Assembly (NCBI RefSeq): GCF_019039255.1
Contig: NZ_CP077062.1
Coordinates: 4,216,001 to 4,280,000 of the forward strand
Direction: 5' to 3'
Length of the DNA stretch: 64,000 bases
From: Nocardioides panacis
Lineage (GTDB): Bacteria; Actinomycetota; Actinomycetes; Propionibacteriales; Nocardioidaceae
Below, piece after piece: positions 25,764 through 35,337 of this stretch. The notes below the pieces were generated by a model. That model saw only the letters and a program-made list of their open reading frames with translations, was not told where the DNA came from and ran no database searches. Every line of letters begins with the position of its first letter. Within the stretch, counting starts at the first letter, position 1. Position numbers and translations under genes: made by a program.

Positions 25764-27179
25764 CTAACGGTCGAGGTAGGCCGTCGCTCGTCGCGATCCG
25801 AGAGGCTCAGTCGATTCGAGCAGGTGCCCGACGTCCAGCACGCTCTGCTCCCCGCGTGCGGGACCGATGATCTGCATCCCCACGGGGAGTCCCTCGACAA
25901 GACCGCACGGCACCGACAAGGTAGGGAGACCCAGCAGGCTGGCTGGGCCTACGAGCCGGATCAGGTTCTCCAAAGCGTCCACCTCCTTGCCATTGAGGAG
26001 CGCCGTCTCGGAGCCGATCGTTGGCGTGCGGATCGGTAGCGTGGGACCCGCGATCACGTCGACCTCGGCGAAGGCGGCTTGCACCTCTGCGCGAAGATGC
26101 CGCCGGATCTGCTGCGCCTCCAGGTAGTCGACAGCTGACGGCAGCTCTCCGCACTCGAGGAGCAGCCGCACGTCGTCGCTGTAGTCCTGCGGACGGTCGC
26201 GCAGGTTCGCGCGGTGCACTGTGCTGGTCTCGCTGGTGTCAATGATGGTGAGCGCGTACTCCGCGTCCTTGAGCCCCGGGATGCTGATCGTCCGAACCTC
26301 CGCGCCCAGGCCACGCAGCGACTCGATGCCTGCGCGGACGGAGCGGGCGATCTCGTCGTCCACGTCGCTGAAGTAGAAGTCCTCGACGACACCGATGGTG
26401 ACGCCCTCGAGGCTGGTCCGCAGGGAGCCGGCAGTGGTGGTGCCCGGCAGGTTCAGGGACCCGGGGTCGCGCGGGTCGTAGCCGCTGATCGCGTCGAGCA
26501 TGACGGCCGCGTCCTTGACGCTGCGAGTCATCGGACCGACGTGGTCCAACGTCCAGGCCTCCGGGAAGCAGCCGAACCGGCTGACCCGTCCGTACGTCGG
26601 CTTCAGCCCGACGATGCCGCAGAACGCGGCCGGGATGCGGATCGAGCCGGAGGTGTCCGACCCGAGCGCCGCGGTCGCCATGTTGCTCGCGAGCGCAGCG
26701 GCCGAACCGCCGCTCGAGCCGCCCGGGCTCTTGTCGAGGTCCCACGGGTTGCGGCAGGTGCCGTAGTAGCGGTTGTCCGTCGTGCCACCCAACGCGTACT
26801 CGTGCATGTTGAGCTTGCCGAGGAACACGGCGCCCGCCTCGGAGAGCCGGTCGACCACGGTGGCGTTGGTGCTGGAGACGAAGCTGCCGTGGATCTTCGA
26901 CCCCATGGTGGTGACCCGGTCGGCGAAGTAGATGTTGTCCTTGATGGCCAGCGGTACGCCGTGCAGCGCGCCCCGGTAGTGGCCGCCGGAGATCTCGGAC
27001 TCGGCCTTCCTAGCTTCGTTGAGAGCGTCGTCACGGTAGACGTCTATATAGGCTTTCAGCGTGTCGTCGTGACGCCCCATGTTCTCTAGCACGGCAACGG
27101 TCACCTCGACCGGAGACACTTGACCGGACTCGAGCATCGGAGCCAGCTCGTGCACCGGCAGCGCTGCGAGGTCGCTCAT
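25764..27179 (-). CDS. Amidase signature family hydrolase (GatA/AtzF-like)
   Basis: 471 residues. Amidase signature enzyme with the full Ser-cisSer-Lys triad: Lys80 in GVPLAIKDN, Ser155 in SPGGSSGGSA and Ser179 in ALGSDTSGSIRIP. It hydrolyses a carboxamide. It stands in an operon with a 60-residue protein (ATGA overlap) and an APC permease and is not beside gatB/gatC, so it is probably a catabolic amidase and not the tRNA amidotransferase subunit. Substrate inferred from the locus: an N-acyl amino acid or amino acid amide. Confidence 0.91.
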   Translation of the reverse strand: MSDLAALPVHELAPMLESGQVSPVEVTVAVLENMGRHDDTLKAYIDVYRDDALNEARKAESEISGGHYRGALHGVPLAIKDNIYFADRVTTMGSKIHGSFVSSTNATVVDRLSEAGAVFLGKLNMHEYALGGTTDNRYYGTCRNPWDLDKSPGGSSGGSAAALASNMATAALGSDTSGSIRIPAAFCGIVGLKPTYGRVSRFGCFPEAWTLDHVGPMTRSVKDAAVMLDAISGYDPRDPGSLNLPGTTTAGSLRTSLEGVTIGVVEDFYFSDVDDEIARSVRAGIESLRGLGAEVRTISIPGLKDAEYALTIIDTSETSTVHRANLRDRPQDYSDDVRLLLECGELPSAVDYLEAQQIRRHLRAEVQAAFAEVDVIAGPTLPIRTPTIGSETALLNGKEVDALENLIRLVGPASLLGLPTLSVPCGLVEGLPVGMQIIGPARGEQSVLDVGHLLESTEPLGSRRATAYLDR

Positions 27180-27358
27180 GCCTGCTCCTCCACTGCTCGC
27201 CAGGTCACGGCGATCTCGTGGTCGGCCAGCAGGGACTCGTCCACCTCGCCGCGCAGCCGCAACATCTTGGCCCAGTACTGTTCGAGCGGGGCCTCGTCCT
27301 CTGCGGGGACAGTGAGGCCGCGGTTTTGCAGACGCTGGAGAGCGGTTGGATTCGTCAT
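27176..27358 (-). CDS. Small amidase-linked protein (AtzG-like position)
   Basis: 60 residues from the ATG at 27358, with AAAGGG upstream. Highly polar and mostly helical (AEDEAPLEQYWAKMLRLRGE), with no signal peptide. The stop overlaps the amidase start (ATGA). Small partner proteins next to amidases are known, such as AtzG beside AtzE, and form part of the active complex. Sequence similarity to AtzG is weak, so the role is inferred from position and size. Confidence 0.7.
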   Translation of the reverse strand: MTNPTALQRLQNRGLTVPAEDEAPLEQYWAKMLRLRGEVDESLLADHEIAVTWRAVEEQA

Positions 27359-27368
27359 CGGTGCCCTT

Positions 27369-28808
27369 TCAGTCGGTGACCTGCGGCTCGCGCAGGGCGG
27401 CCATCGCGTCCCGGCGGGAGCGCAGGTAGAAGAAGTAGTATGCGAGCCCCAGTGCATAGATGATCGCAACGGCGATGAGATCCTTCCTGGCCTGCTGGCT
27501 CAACGCCAGCAAAGCGCCCAGGATCGCAAGCACCGGCGGCACTGGGTAGAGCGGCAAGCGGAACGTCCGCACCGAGGTCTTGTCACGTTGCCTGCTCACG
27601 ATCGTGGTCACCCCGACGAACACGTAGATCGAGATGGTGAGCACGGACACGAAGGTCACGACGGCGACGATGTCGGAGGCGAAGCAGAGGATAGTGGCGC
27701 ATACGCCGACGACGAGGGTGGCCACCCAGGGGGCGTCGGTCGCAGGCAGGAGCCTTTGCAGCGCTTTGCTGACCGGCGACGGCCAGATGCCGTCACGACC
27801 GCTTGCCCAAAGCACCCGGGCGAACTGCAGCGTGATCGCCAAGCAGGCATTGAAGAACGCGATGACCGCTCCAATGATGAGGATCGTGGCCGCGGTGTGG
27901 CCCCAGTGCTGCTCGACGACGTAGGTGAGTGGGGTGCTGGAGGACAGGAACGCCTTGAGGTCAGGAGCTCCGAAGGCTGCACCGAGGAACGCCGCCAGTT
28001 CGAGCCCCACGCCCACGAGGCAGGACACCAGGACCGCCTTGCCGACGTTGCGAGTCGACCCCTTCGTCTCCTCGGCGAACGAGATGGCCGCGTCGTACCC
28101 GTTCACGGACTGCAATGCGATCGCAACTGCGGCGACGACAGCTCCCGTCCCGAAGGACTGCAGCGTCCCGTCCACGACCCCCATTGGGTCCAGGAAGGTC
28201 GAGACGCTCTGTGTGGGGTTGGAAAAGCCGGCCACTGCAATGACCACAATGACGACCATCTCCAGGGCCAGGAACAGTGCGGTCATCAACGCGTTGACGT
28301 GAATCTTCAGCATCGCCAGGCCAGTGACAATGACCATGGCGATGGCGGCAGAGAGGTTGACCGGAAATACGTCGTTGAGTGAGTTGAGGTAGATGCCCAC
28401 GCCGAGCGCGATACTCGCGGGGAGGAAGATCGCCTGCACGACGTAGCTGAGCAGGGTGAGAAAGGCGGCCCACGTGCCAAGCACCCGGGCCACGATCGAG
28501 TAGATGCCGCCGGCGATCGGATAGAGCGCGCCCAGCTCAGCCATACACAGGGCGACCATCACGGCCAACGTCGCACCGGCGAGGTAGGCGAGCACCGACC
28601 CGGTGCCGGCCACCGCAACCACGGCAAGCCCGACGATCAGCAGCGAGCCTGCCGGCGTGATGTCCGACAACGTAAGGATTACCGAGCCGATCGTCGTCAG
28701 GCCCCGCTCGAGCCGTGGCCTGTAGCCCAGCTGACGGAGCCGGGTGTCCCCGTCGATATCGATGTGAACGGTGTCAGTGGGATGTGGTCCGCTCGGTGCG
28801 TTGGCCAT
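27369..28808 (-). CDS. APC superfamily amino acid permease
   Basis: 479 residues, about 12 membrane helices. The APC N-terminal signature is present: LTLSDITPAGSLLIVGLAVV in helix 1 and MAELGALYPIAGGIYSIVAR in helices 2-3, plus FAEETKGSTRNVGKAVLVS. It would import an amino acid or amino acid derivative driven by the proton or sodium gradient. First gene of the three-gene amidase operon, divergent from the GNAT-peptidase-racemase operon at 29003, which suggests it brings in their substrate. Confidence 0.92.
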   Translation of the reverse strand: MANAPSGPHPTDTVHIDIDGDTRLRQLGYRPRLERGLTTIGSVILTLSDITPAGSLLIVGLAVVAVAGTGSVLAYLAGATLAVMVALCMAELGALYPIAGGIYSIVARVLGTWAAFLTLLSYVVQAIFLPASIALGVGIYLNSLNDVFPVNLSAAIAMVIVTGLAMLKIHVNALMTALFLALEMVVIVVIAVAGFSNPTQSVSTFLDPMGVVDGTLQSFGTGAVVAAVAIALQSVNGYDAAISFAEETKGSTRNVGKAVLVSCLVGVGLELAAFLGAAFGAPDLKAFLSSSTPLTYVVEQHWGHTAATILIIGAVIAFFNACLAITLQFARVLWASGRDGIWPSPVSKALQRLLPATDAPWVATLVVGVCATILCFASDIVAVVTFVSVLTISIYVFVGVTTIVSRQRDKTSVRTFRLPLYPVPPVLAILGALLALSQQARKDLIAVAIIYALGLAYYFFYLRSRRDAMAALREPQVTD

Positions 28809-29002
28809 CAGTGATCCTTCAAGGTGGGCGAGATGGACGTCAGGGTGCCGTCGGGTGCGGCGAGCCTAGGGGAGACCAACGTCTCGAAAGGTTTGCCGAT
28901 TGCACAGGCTTTTCGTCCGAGAGTTGTCACCTTTGCACGAAGCGGCACCGGACGGCCCGAGGAAGGATGGGTCGCCAACCGCTCCCGGCGAAAGGACCCG
29001 AT

Positions 29003-29905
29003 ATGCCGCACACCGCGCCACCACCGGACAGTCGGGCGCGGGACGACGCGGCTATCCCGGACGAGCTCGCTGAGTCCGCGGTGACCGGGGCCGAGCGCGA
29101 TGCCCGGGAGGCAGCAGACCGCGCGCAGATCACCATCGTCGAGGCGCGGGACGAGTCCGCCGCACGCCTGATCGCGGAGGTCGGCGCCAGGGTCTGGGGC
29201 CCGCGCGGCACGCTCGCACCCAACGAGCTGCGGGCCCTCATGCACGCCGGGGACCCGGTGCACCTCGCCCTAGACCGCAGCCAGCCAGGGCGCGACGTAG
29301 TGGGGTTCGCGGTCGGCTTCGTCGGCTGGTCACCGTTGCTGCACGTGCACTCGCACCAGGTCGGAGTCGTGGACGGACATCGGCGCCGCGGAGTCGGCTA
29401 CGCCCTGAAGCTGGCGCAGCGGCACACCTGCTTGTCCCACGGCATCACCGACATGCGCTGGACGTTCGACCCGTTGGTGCGCCGCAACGCGTCGTTCAAT
29501 CTGGGGGCGCTCGGTGCTCACGCCGCCGCATTCCACGTCGATTTCTACGGCGCGATGGATGACGCGATCAACGAGGGCGACGCCTCGGACCGGTTGGAGG
29601 CGGTCTGGGCGCTGGCGAGGCCGCTGCCCTCTCGGCCAAGCGCCGCGCCCGCGATCCGTGGCGAGCTGGTGCCCCTGCTCGTCGAACGCGACGGCCGGCC
29701 ACAGCCGACCGGCGCCGACCCGTCGGCCGGAGCCATGCTCGCCATACCGGCCGACTACGAGACCTTGCGAAGGCAGGACCCCTCTAGCGGCAGGGCCTGG
29801 CGCGCTGCTGTTCGCGAGGTCCTGCGCGCGGCGTACGCCTCCGGCCTGCGCGTCGGCCGGGTCACCGACACCGGCTACCAGCTGGTCGCCGGGGACGACG
29901 CGTGA
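29003..29905 (+). CDS. GNAT-like acetyltransferase (COG3375 type)
   Basis: 300 residues from the ATG at 29003 behind AAAGGA. After a polar first 40 residues a GNAT fold follows with LLHVHSHQVGVVDGHRRRGVG (acetyl-CoA loop, split here as two motifs) and ITDMRWTFDPLVRRNASFNL. This is the predicted GNAT subfamily often found beside N-acylamino acid racemases. It would acylate or deacylate an amino acid nitrogen. Its stop overlaps the M20 peptidase start. Long for a GNAT: the C-terminal 120 residues form an extra domain. Confidence 0.85.
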   Translation: MPHTAPPPDSRARDDAAIPDELAESAVTGAERDAREAADRAQITIVEARDESAARLIAEVGARVWGPRGTLAPNELRALMHAGDPVHLALDRSQPGRDVVGFAVGFVGWSPLLHVHSHQVGVVDGHRRRGVGYALKLAQRHTCLSHGITDMRWTFDPLVRRNASFNLGALGAHAAAFHVDFYGAMDDAINEGDASDRLEAVWALARPLPSRPSAAPAIRGELVPLLVERDGRPQPTGADPSAGAMLAIPADYETLRRQDPSSGRAWRAAVREVLRAAYASGLRVGRVTDTGYQLVAGDDA

Positions 29906-31062
29906 TGTCCGGACCGGATCCGCTCATGCAGGTGTGCGCCCGGTTGGCCGCCCAGCAGGGCGCCATGGTCTCGATGCTGGACACCTTGGTCTCCAGCGAG
30001 TCCCCCTCCAACGACCCGGCTCTTCTCGCGATCACCGCTGACCTGGTGGCAGACCTGGGTGAGAACCTGCTGGGCCAGCAGGCCGAATGGGTGACGACGA
30101 GCGGGCCGAAGGCCCTCAGGTGGGACCTTCCCGAGGTTCGTAGCGAAGCCGCGCCGGTCGTTTTGCTGGCTCACCTGGACACGGTCTGGCCAGTGGGCAC
30201 ACTGGACCGCTGGCCGTTCTCGGTCACCGACGACCGGGCGACCGGTCCGGGCGCCTTCGACATGAAGGCCGGTATCGTCCAGGCCTTCTTCGCCCTGGCC
30301 GCACTCGCCGAGGCCGGGCTCCCGCGTCCACCCGTCGTCGTGCTGGTGACGGCGGATGAAGAGATCGGCTCACCCGCCGGGCGCGAGCTCGTCGAGGCCG
30401 CCGCACAAGGAGCGAGCGCGGTACTCGTGCTGGAAGCCTCGGCCGGTGGCGCCTTGAAGATCGCCCGCAAGGGCGTCGGTAACTATTGGCTGCACGTCAC
30501 CGGCCGAGCCGCGCACGCCGGACTCGAGCCGGAGATGGGCGTCAACGCACTGGTCGCCGCCGCCGAGCTTGTGCTGGCCCTTGGCGGCATCGCCGACGCC
30601 GCTGGGGGCACCACCGTCACGCCGACGGTGGCCGATGCTGGCAGCGCCCAGAACACCGTCCCGGCGACCGCGTCGATCGCGGTCGACGTTCGCGCCGTCA
30701 CGGTGGCCGAGCAGGAACGGGTCGACCACGCGCTGCGGGCCCTGCGTCCGTCGAATGGCGCCACGGTGACGGTCGAGGGTGGGATCAACCGCCCGCCGCT
30801 CGAGGAGCGGGCCGCAGCCGACCTGTACGCCCTGGCGCAGCGGGCCAGCAGCCGCTGCGGGCTTCCACCGCTTAGCTCGACACGCGTGGGCGGTGGGTCC
30901 GACGGCAACTTCACCGCGGCGCTTGGCGTGCCGACGCTGGACGGGCTCGGTGCCGTGGGTGCGGGCGCGCATGCCGAGGGCGAGTACGTCCTCACCACCG
31001 CCATGCCCCAGCGAGCTGCCTTGCTCGCTGGCCTGATTGTCGAACTCGCGAGGAGAAGTTGA
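29905..31062 (+). CDS. M20 family metallopeptidase / N-acyl amino acid deacylase
   Basis: 385 residues from the ATG at 29905 (GTG at 29902 is also possible; both overlap the GNAT stop). M20 motifs: VVLLAHLDTVWPVG (His and the following Asp bind zinc), GPGAFDMKAG (bridging Asp), VTADEEIGSPAG (catalytic Glu) and GAGAHAEGEYV (terminal His). The dimerisation domain lies at about residues 180-290. Such enzymes cleave N-acyl amino acids, carbamoyl amino acids or dipeptides. It overlaps the racemase start (TGATG), consistent with a deacylation step next to racemisation. Confidence 0.92.
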   Translation: MSGPDPLMQVCARLAAQQGAMVSMLDTLVSSESPSNDPALLAITADLVADLGENLLGQQAEWVTTSGPKALRWDLPEVRSEAAPVVLLAHLDTVWPVGTLDRWPFSVTDDRATGPGAFDMKAGIVQAFFALAALAEAGLPRPPVVVLVTADEEIGSPAGRELVEAAAQGASAVLVLEASAGGALKIARKGVGNYWLHVTGRAAHAGLEPEMGVNALVAAAELVLALGGIADAAGGTTVTPTVADAGSAQNTVPATASIAVDVRAVTVAEQERVDHALRALRPSNGATVTVEGGINRPPLEERAAADLYALAQRASSRCGLPPLSSTRVGGGSDGNFTAALGVPTLDGLGAVGAGAHAEGEYVLTTAMPQRAALLAGLIVELARRS

Positions 31063-32172
31063 TGAAGCTAGCGTCTGTTGAGCTGCTGCGTCTGAAGATG
31101 CCGCTGGTCGCGCCGTTCCGTACGTCGTTCGGCGTGCAGACCGGACGTGACGTCCTCCTCGTCGTCGTCCACACGACCGACGGGGCCACCGGCTACGGCG
31201 AGTGCGTCGCGCTGGCAGACCCGGTCTACAACGAGGAGTACGTCGAGGGGGGCTGCGCATGTCCTGTTGCGCTATCTCGTGCCTGCCGTTCTCGCCGAGC
31301 CCGACCTCACCGCCGCGAAGGTCGCAGGTCTCACCGACGGCATCGTCGGGCACCGTATGGCGAAGGCCGCGCTGGAGCTCGCCGTGCTCGACGCGCAGCT
31401 GCGCACAGTGGGCATGAGCATGACCGAGTACCTCGGCGGAGTGCGGGAGAGGGTCGACGTCGGCGTTTCAGTTGGCATCACCGACACAGTCGAGGACCTC
31501 GTGCGCGTCGTAGGCGACTTCCGAGCGCAAGGCTATCGTCGGGTCAAATTGAAGATCCAGCCCGGCTTCGACGTCGAGCCCGTCACAGCGGTGCGGGAAG
31601 CGTTCGGGAGTGCCCTGGCGCTTCAGGTGGACGGCAACACCGCTTACCGTGCCAAGGACCTGGCCCACCTGACCGAGCTGGACGCATTCGGCCTGCTCTT
31701 GATCGAACAGCCCTTCGAGCACGACGCCAATGACCTGCACGCTGAACTGGCCACTCGGTGCGTCACGCCGATCTGCCTGGACGAGTCGCTGACGTCGTCG
31801 GCGACCACGGCGGCCGCCATCCACTCCGGCGCCTGCAGTGTCGTGAACATCAAGGCCGGCCGGATGGGTGGCTACCTTGAGGCCCGTCGGGCGCATGACG
31901 TCGCGACCGCCCTGAACACGCCGGTGTGGTGCGGCGGCATGCTCGAGACTGGTCTGGGCCGAGCCGCGAACCTGGCCCTGGCCTCGCTCCCGGGCTTCAC
32001 GCTTCCCGGCGACATCTCCGCCTCCGACCGCTACTACGCCCAGGACATCACCGAGCCGTTCGTGTTGGTCGACGGTCAAGTCGCGGTGCCGCAAGGTCCT
32101 GGGCTGGGGGTCACCGTGCGGGAGGACGTGCTGCGAGAGGTGATCACGTCGCGTCAGACCGTGTCGGCGTAG
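31062..32172 (+). pseudogene. N-acylamino acid racemase/o-succinylbenzoate synthase-type enolase, shifted in a G6 run
   Basis: Enolase superfamily, NSAR/OSBS subgroup. The N-terminus (MKLASVELLRLKMPLVAPF) reads in one frame to YNEEYVEG; the rest reads in another from AHVLLRYLVPAVLAEPD. The break is at the six G at 31247-31252; removing one gives a continuous 369-residue protein, the exact usual length. All catalytic residues are present: KLKI (both Lys), DGN, EQP, DES and NIKAGR. It would racemise N-acyl amino acids produced or used by the neighbouring M20 peptidase and GNAT. Everything else in the gene looks under selection, so a read error is likely. Confidence 0.88.
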
Positions 32173-32175
32173 ACG

Positions 32176-33789
32176 TCATAACTTGCGTAGGTGCAGGGCA
32201 GCCATCAGCCGCTCATCCGGGTCGTCCAGTCGCAGGCCCGAGAGCGCCTCGATGCGCTGCAAACGGTAACGCAGCGTATTGCGGTGCACGTTCAACGCCT
32301 TCGCGACCGCGCCGGCGTCCCCGAACCCGTCGAGCCACGCCCGCAGGGTCACTCCGTATTCGCTGCCATGTTTCGCGTCGTACTCGACGATCCGGGCCAC
32401 GGGTCCCTCCCACAGGGCTGACATCGGCGTGAGGGCAGCGAGAGCCTTGTAAACCGACACCGACGCTCGGACCTCCTCGTGCGACGCAACGGGACCGCGG
32501 GCAGGCTCCCGCGCCAGGCATTGAAGGATCTCGTCCACCGACGCTGTGCTGGCCGCAGCGACATGCAGGGTCGACACAACCGGGCCGCAGGCCACGCGGA
32601 CGCGGAAGCCCGCCTGCTCGGCGTCGCTCGCCAGCCCCAGAGCCAGCCTCTGGATACCGTTCTCGACCTGCGCCCAGTCGTCACCGGTGAGCTCCGGCAG
32701 TAGTGCCAGCATGCGCACCCCCGCCAGGGTGCTGGACACGTGCCACCGGAAGGCCATAGCGCGGGCGTTGATGAGCTCGTCGATCCTGCGGTAGGCGTGG
32801 TGATCGGCCGGCAGCGTGCCGCGGGAGTCGAGCGCGATCCCCATGACCGCAGCCGGGAGGTCGGCGTCAATGCCCAGAGCGTCGGCCGCGGTCCGTACGT
32901 CCACGCGGTCCTCAAGCAGCTGCCGAAGCATGTCCTCGCGATGCTGCTGCAGTGTGAAGCCGACACTCTGAGCACGCAGCAGGTGCGCGGACGCCGCCCG
33001 CGCGGCATCGTGCATCACCGTCTCGGCCTCGCGACCGAGGGGCACCTTCCCTTCAAGAGCCCACAAGGTTCCGAGCACCTCGGCGTCGGCTCGCACCGCG
33101 ACGGCCAGCCTACGTCTCAGACCCAGCGAGGCATCGGCCTCAAGTTCGACGACGGTGTCGGACTCCCGCAAGGCGTTGAAGACGCCCATCTCACCGAGGT
33201 GGCGGAGATAGATCTCGGGCACCCGACGACCCAGAATCGCCTCGCGTCGTGGAGTGTCTAGCTCGTCATCTTGCAGCGTCGAGTAGGCGAGCACGTGGCT
33301 CGTCGCATCCTCGATGGTGACGGCACCGCCGACTGCCATGGCGAGGACGTTGGCGAACCCGAACAGGTCACCGACTGCCTGGAGGCTTCCTGACGATGAG
33401 TGCGCAGCCGTGATGGCGTGCCGCATCAGGACGCTGATCTGCTCCCATCGCATCGCCTTCGGCAGCTCCATCAACGTGACGCAGGCACCCTCGGCAGTGC
33501 TTCGCAGTCGAGACGCCCCCACGTCGGTCGACTTGACCACGACCGCGGCCGCCTGCGCCACGCCCGCCGCTTCGAGCAGCTCGACGGCCTGCTCCGACGG
33601 AGCGTGGACGCCGACCGCCAGCACCACGTCCCCCCGCCGTATGACAGGCGGATTGACGGGGTCGTAAACGATCACCTCGCAGGCGAAAGCCGTCTCCAGC
33701 CCGGGGGTCGAGAGAACGCGGACGACGGCCGAGCCCAAGGTCTTCACAAGCCGGCTGAGTGGAACACCGTCCTCCTCGACATTCACCAT
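32176..33789 (-). CDS. PucR-family transcriptional regulator
   Basis: 537 residues. N-terminal PucR/GAF-like sensory region (VIRRGDVVLAVGVHAPSEQ, EQISVLMRHAITAAH), a central GGDEF-like/CdaR region, and the C-terminal PucR helix-turn-helix ALNVHRNTLRYRLQRIEAL. PucR regulators answer to purines, amino acids or other nitrogen compounds. It converges on the peptidase-racemase operon with 3 bases between stops, and is the only regulator in the locus. It probably activates both divergent operons; the promoters lie at 28809-29002. Confidence 0.9.
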   Translation of the reverse strand: MVNVEEDGVPLSRLVKTLGSAVVRVLSTPGLETAFACEVIVYDPVNPPVIRRGDVVLAVGVHAPSEQAVELLEAAGVAQAAAVVVKSTDVGASRLRSTAEGACVTLMELPKAMRWEQISVLMRHAITAAHSSSGSLQAVGDLFGFANVLAMAVGGAVTIEDATSHVLAYSTLQDDELDTPRREAILGRRVPEIYLRHLGEMGVFNALRESDTVVELEADASLGLRRRLAVAVRADAEVLGTLWALEGKVPLGREAETVMHDAARAASAHLLRAQSVGFTLQQHREDMLRQLLEDRVDVRTAADALGIDADLPAAVMGIALDSRGTLPADHHAYRRIDELINARAMAFRWHVSSTLAGVRMLALLPELTGDDWAQVENGIQRLALGLASDAEQAGFRVRVACGPVVSTLHVAAASTASVDEILQCLAREPARGPVASHEEVRASVSVYKALAALTPMSALWEGPVARIVEYDAKHGSEYGVTLRAWLDGFGDAGAVAKALNVHRNTLRYRLQRIEALSGLRLDDPDERLMAALHLRKL

Positions 33790-34004
33790 CTATTTAGGCT
33801 CCACTCGGTTGTACGCAATTCGATGTGCAGGTGAAGCCTCGCACGGGAGGCGTGCATATTCGGCCAGCATGCAGTATCTGACAGGTGGGAGGCCACAACC
33901 GCACGGAACTCATCTCGCAACTCGGAGACGCCAATGGTGTGGCCTCCGCCGTGCGCACCGTGTCGTACGCTCCGACCCGCCAGTCATCAACCGGGGGAGG
34001 CGCC

Positions 34005-35273
34005 GTGCGTCGCAGCATGCTCATCGCCGTCACCAGCACCATGGTCGCGCTCGTGGTCTCCCTGCTCGGCTTCACGCCGGCCCGGGCGGGCGTCACCGGC
34101 ACGGGGTCCCCGGCGCCCGGACCGCACGACACGTTGGCGCTCACGTACCGCCACTACGCCGTGAAGCAGCCCGGTGGCAGCGTGCGCGAACGGGTCGGCA
34201 TCCACCTCGGTGCAGCCGCCGAGGTGCACATCGGCCTTCGCGACGGCTTCGGCCGGTTCGTCCGGGGGCGGGTGAACCTGGGCACGCTGTCTGCCGGGTG
34301 GCACTACTGGACGTGGTCGGGCTACCAGAACGGCGGGGTCCCCGCGCCGGACGGCCGCTACGGGGTCACCGTGCACGCCACTTTCGAGGAGTCCGGCTTC
34401 ACCACCCAGGACGGGCTCGAGGTGCTTGTTCACCGTCGGTACCACCCGGGCTCGGTGACCAGCACCTACTCGACCATCTACCCGCGCGCCAGCACCCTGC
34501 ACGACTCGACGACCCTGGGCTTCCGTCCCCTCGAGATGGTCCGGGCGACCATCCGGATCCGTGACGCCGCCGGCCAGGTCGTGTTCACGTGGGCGTACGA
34601 GGTGTTCCACACCTACCTGCGGGTGACGTGGGACGGCCGCACCGGACATGGTCGGGCTCTGCGGGCGGGCACGTACTACGTGACGGTGTCCGGCGTCGAC
34701 AGGGATCATCTCGCCGGCCGCACCCGGGCGCGCGCCGTGAAGGTGTCCGGGCAGAGGTTGGTGCAGCGGACCAAGACCATCACGGTGGCTCCGGCCGACG
34801 TGGTTCAGCCCTTCTGTGGCTATGACTCAGGCAACGGCTGCTGGGACTACCCGCAGTGCGGCACAGTTGCGCCCAGTGACCGGTTCACCCAGAACGGGGC
34901 GCTGAGCTACCGGTCAGGGCGGGGCTGCGCCCAGCCGGCACCGTGGGTGCCCCTGTCCCGCCGCCATGAGGTCACGCTGACCGACGACGCCCCACGGGGC
35001 TACGGGACGATGGCCGTGTCCGTGTTCGGAGGCCCAACGACCGCTGGCGCCGCGGACCAGGGTGTTCTCTCCGCGGGTGGCCTCAGCGCGTCGACGGGGC
35101 CGGACACCGACGACCACGCGACCGTCCTTCCGCCGGTCCCCGTCGGGCACGTCGCGGTCGGTCATGCCGACTACGTGCCCGGGCTCGCGTGGGAGTTCAC
35201 GACTCGGGACGGCGCCAGCTATGACGCTGCCTACTACATGGTGACGTACACGTTCCTCACGCCTCAGTCCTGA
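34005..35273 (+). CDS. Secreted protein, FlgD-like/beta-sandwich with a conserved CGTV C-terminal domain
   Basis: 422 residues from the GTG at 34005, chosen because GGGGGAGG lies 4 bases upstream. A Sec signal peptide (MLIAVTSTMVALVVSLLGF, ending near ARAG) is followed by two FlgD-like Ig units, the second with VTWDGRTGHGRALRAGTYYV. The C-terminal third has CGTVAPSDRFTQNGALSYRS and ends YYMVTYTFLTPQS. The gene at 39967 encodes a protein with the same architecture and end (see findings). Function unknown; a cell-surface or extracellular adhesive role is a guess. Confidence 0.8.
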   Translation: MRRSMLIAVTSTMVALVVSLLGFTPARAGVTGTGSPAPGPHDTLALTYRHYAVKQPGGSVRERVGIHLGAAAEVHIGLRDGFGRFVRGRVNLGTLSAGWHYWTWSGYQNGGVPAPDGRYGVTVHATFEESGFTTQDGLEVLVHRRYHPGSVTSTYSTIYPRASTLHDSTTLGFRPLEMVRATIRIRDAAGQVVFTWAYEVFHTYLRVTWDGRTGHGRALRAGTYYVTVSGVDRDHLAGRTRARAVKVSGQRLVQRTKTITVAPADVVQPFCGYDSGNGCWDYPQCGTVAPSDRFTQNGALSYRSGRGCAQPAPWVPLSRRHEVTLTDDAPRGYGTMAVSVFGGPTTAGAADQGVLSAGGLSASTGPDTDDHATVLPPVPVGHVAVGHADYVPGLAWEFTTRDGASYDAAYYMVTYTFLTPQS

Positions 35274-35337
35274 CCGGCTGTCCTTCCCTACTCGAGGAAC
35301 GTGGCGCGGTCCGCCCTCTTGACCAGATTCGAGACAC

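Noticed and set aside
28985-29000. A weak match to the island motif (CCGGCGAAAGGACCC) before the GNAT gene
   Set aside because: AAAGGA there is the ribosome site of the gene at 29003, which explains the resemblance.
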